Assembly (NCBI RefSeq): GCF_001282725.1
Contig: NZ_LN876587.1
Span: forward strand, 613,694 to 677,693
DNA length: 64,000 nt
Direction: 5' to 3'
Origin: Inediibacterium massiliense
Lineage (GTDB): Bacteria; Bacillota; Clostridia; Peptostreptococcales; Thermotaleaceae
Shown piece after piece: positions 63,155 through 64,000 of this stretch. The position numbers and the translations under genes were made by a program. The notes under the pieces are model-generated. The model did no database searches. It had not been told where the DNA came from and was given only the letters and a program-made list of their open reading frames with translations. Within the stretch, counting starts at the first letter, position 1. Every line of letters begins with the position of its first letter.

Positions 63155-63382
63155 ATGGAAGAAAAAGAAGTTAAGGTAGTAAAAAAGGGCATGATTGCTA
63201 GAAAGTTATTGCGAAAAGGTTATACGATTGTGGATGTAAGACAACATAGAAAATATCCAAAATCTAGTGTATTTGTATTTGAGGTTGCTGGAGATTTCTA
63301 CAAAGATTTAGAAGAAATTAATAATGACTTTAATGAAAAACGTAAACAAAGATTAAAAGAAATTATTGAAGAATTAGATTAA
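63155..63382 (+). CDS. Small phage/plasmid-type protein (DUF5659-like)
   Basis: 75 residues from ATG 63155 (GAGAGGTG upstream); the longer frame from 63062 begins without good signals. Core is MIARKLLRKGYTIVDVRQHRKYPKSSVFVFEVAGDFYKDL, which resembles the small DUF5659-type proteins of Firmicute phages and elements (a basic helix, strand, V-x-F-V-F-E strand). Function unknown. Confidence 0.55.
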   Translation: MEEKEVKVVKKGMIARKLLRKGYTIVDVRQHRKYPKSSVFVFEVAGDFYKDLEEINNDFNEKRKQRLKEIIEELD

Positions 63383-63564
63383 TTTTAAAATGATAGTTAA
63401 TTTAAAAATTCAACAATAAAAAGACTTGTGGTAATAAGTCAAGATAGAAAAAGATAGGTTTTGATTAAACTTACAATAATATTTTCTAAAAAAGTCAGCA
63501 CTTAATAAACCTAAGGTAAATTAGGATTAAAACGAAAGGATTGCGCATCGAATATTATTCGATA
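63383..63564. other. Non-coding flank of the IS110-type transposase
   Basis: This 182-nt gap contains the downstream end of the IS. ATCGAATATTATTCGAT (63547-63563) is a perfect palindrome just after the transposase stop. In IS110/IS1111 elements one non-coding end encodes the bridge RNA; the palindrome may mark it, but the end is not identifiable without a second copy. Confidence 0.35.
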
Positions 63565-64000
63565 TTATACACTCCTTTCTGGTGTATAAAGTTGGTGATT
63601 GCGTAGCAGCACATCCACCATGCGCACAAATTTTCTTGCAGTAAGGACGAGAGCTCTTTTATGTTGATGCTTAGGAACTTCATGATATTTCTTGAGATAG
63701 TATTCTCTATAAACGGGTTCATTTCGCATAAGTGAATTGGCAGCTTCAATCAAGTAATAGCGAAGGTAATGATTTCCCGTTTTAGTCATTGTAGTTCTTT
63801 CAGATTCAAAATTACCAGATTGTTTTCGCTTCCAGTAAAGACCTGCATATTTGGCAATTTTGGCTTCATTTTCGAAGCGTTGAATTTGACCAATTTCGGC
63901 TATTATGCCAGCAGCATAAACAGGTCCAATGCCTGGAATGCTAAGCAATGATTTGGATTCAGGTAAAATTTCAAATAATTGCTGAATTGCTTTATCAAGT
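63565..64000 (-). CDS. IS110-family transposase, C-terminal part (truncated by window edge)
   Basis: The reverse-strand frame is open to the right edge. It contains LLSIPGIGPVYAAGIIAEIGQIQRFENEAKIAKYAGL, the helix-hairpin-helix motif of the Transposase_20 domain, then RTTMTKTGNHYLRYYLIEAANSL and a basic C-terminus. IS110 enzymes combine a RuvC-like N-terminal catalytic domain (outside the window) with this part. It shows insertion of an IS into the plasmid-like element. No inverted repeats are expected in this family. Confidence 0.9.
   Translation of the reverse strand, partial: LDKAIQQLFEILPESKSLLSIPGIGPVYAAGIIAEIGQIQRFENEAKIAKYAGLYWKRKQSGNFESERTTMTKTGNHYLRYYLIEAANSLMRNEPVYREYYLKKYHEVPKHQHKRALVLTARKFVRMVDVLLRNHQLYTPERSV

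Larger units (their letters stand above)
41805..64000. mobile_element. Integrated plasmid-like mobile element (right end not defined)
   Basis: All gene content from the yebC stop to the window edge is of mobile type: integrase, replication-type HTH protein, FtsK-like ATPase with replication-relaxation protein, XRE regulators, iteron-like repeats, ParM/ParR-like partition genes, a helicase-like protein, a DxDGD polymerase-like protein and an IS110 transposase. Housekeeping genes are absent. The element may end at 58120-58140 (att-like copy) or continue past the window; a composite of two elements is also possible. Confidence 0.7.

Overview
The window is chromosome from a low-GC, strictly anaerobic Firmicute of the Clostridia type. 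The evidence is very A+T-rich DNA, strong AGGAGG ribosome sites, some TTG/GTG starts, and oxygen-sensitive enzymes: pyruvate formate-lyase, class III ribonucleotide reductase, hybrid-cluster protein and citrate lyase. I cannot fix a genus from sequence alone. No rRNA, tRNA or CRISPR array was seen.

Positions 1-41804 are ordinary chromosome in short operons. A citrate lyase operon (citF end, citC, citX, citG) opens the window. Next come a VanY-like peptidase, a DAO-type oxidoreductase, an EamA transporter, a DEAD-box helicase, and a histidine kinase-like protein with a degenerate ATPase domain paired with a receiver-DUF2294 protein. After a MATE transporter there is a reverse-strand nucleoside salvage operon (deoC, purine and pyrimidine nucleoside phosphorylases, MTA/SAH deaminase, and a 56-residue XapX protein). 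A PhoB-type two-component system with a lipoprotein follows. A Crp/Fnr regulator then precedes a tightly coupled trio (cytosolic solute-binding-like protein, P-loop GTPase, soluble ABC ATPase) and hydroxylamine reductase Hcp. Just after hcp lies a compact locus built like the par/fst type I toxin-antitoxin modules, with the toxin frame broken by one base. Further on are an AraC regulator, an L-2-ATC hydrolase, small redox proteins, a TtcA-like enzyme, nrdDG, a ZTP (pfl) riboswitch upstream of pflB-pflA, a stalk-domain protein and yebC.

From the yebC stop codon (about 41804) to the right edge the content changes to mobile DNA that looks like an integrated plasmid. It carries a tyrosine integrase, a HTH replication-type protein, FtsK-like ATPase plus replication-relaxation protein, small membrane and HTH proteins, iteron-like repeats (50261-50443), a ParM/ParR-like partition pair, a P-loop helicase-like protein, and a 1083-residue protein with a DxDGD motif. 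That motif sits in a context resembling the QDE-1/YonO single-polypeptide RNA polymerases. An IS110-type transposase runs off the right edge. A 20-base sequence at the yebC stop recurs with two differences at 58121-58140, so the right boundary, or a junction of two elements, is unresolved.

The observations most worth following are the DxDGD polymerase-like protein on the mobile element, the cytosolic trio next to hcp, and the par-like toxin-antitoxin locus with its frameshifted toxin.
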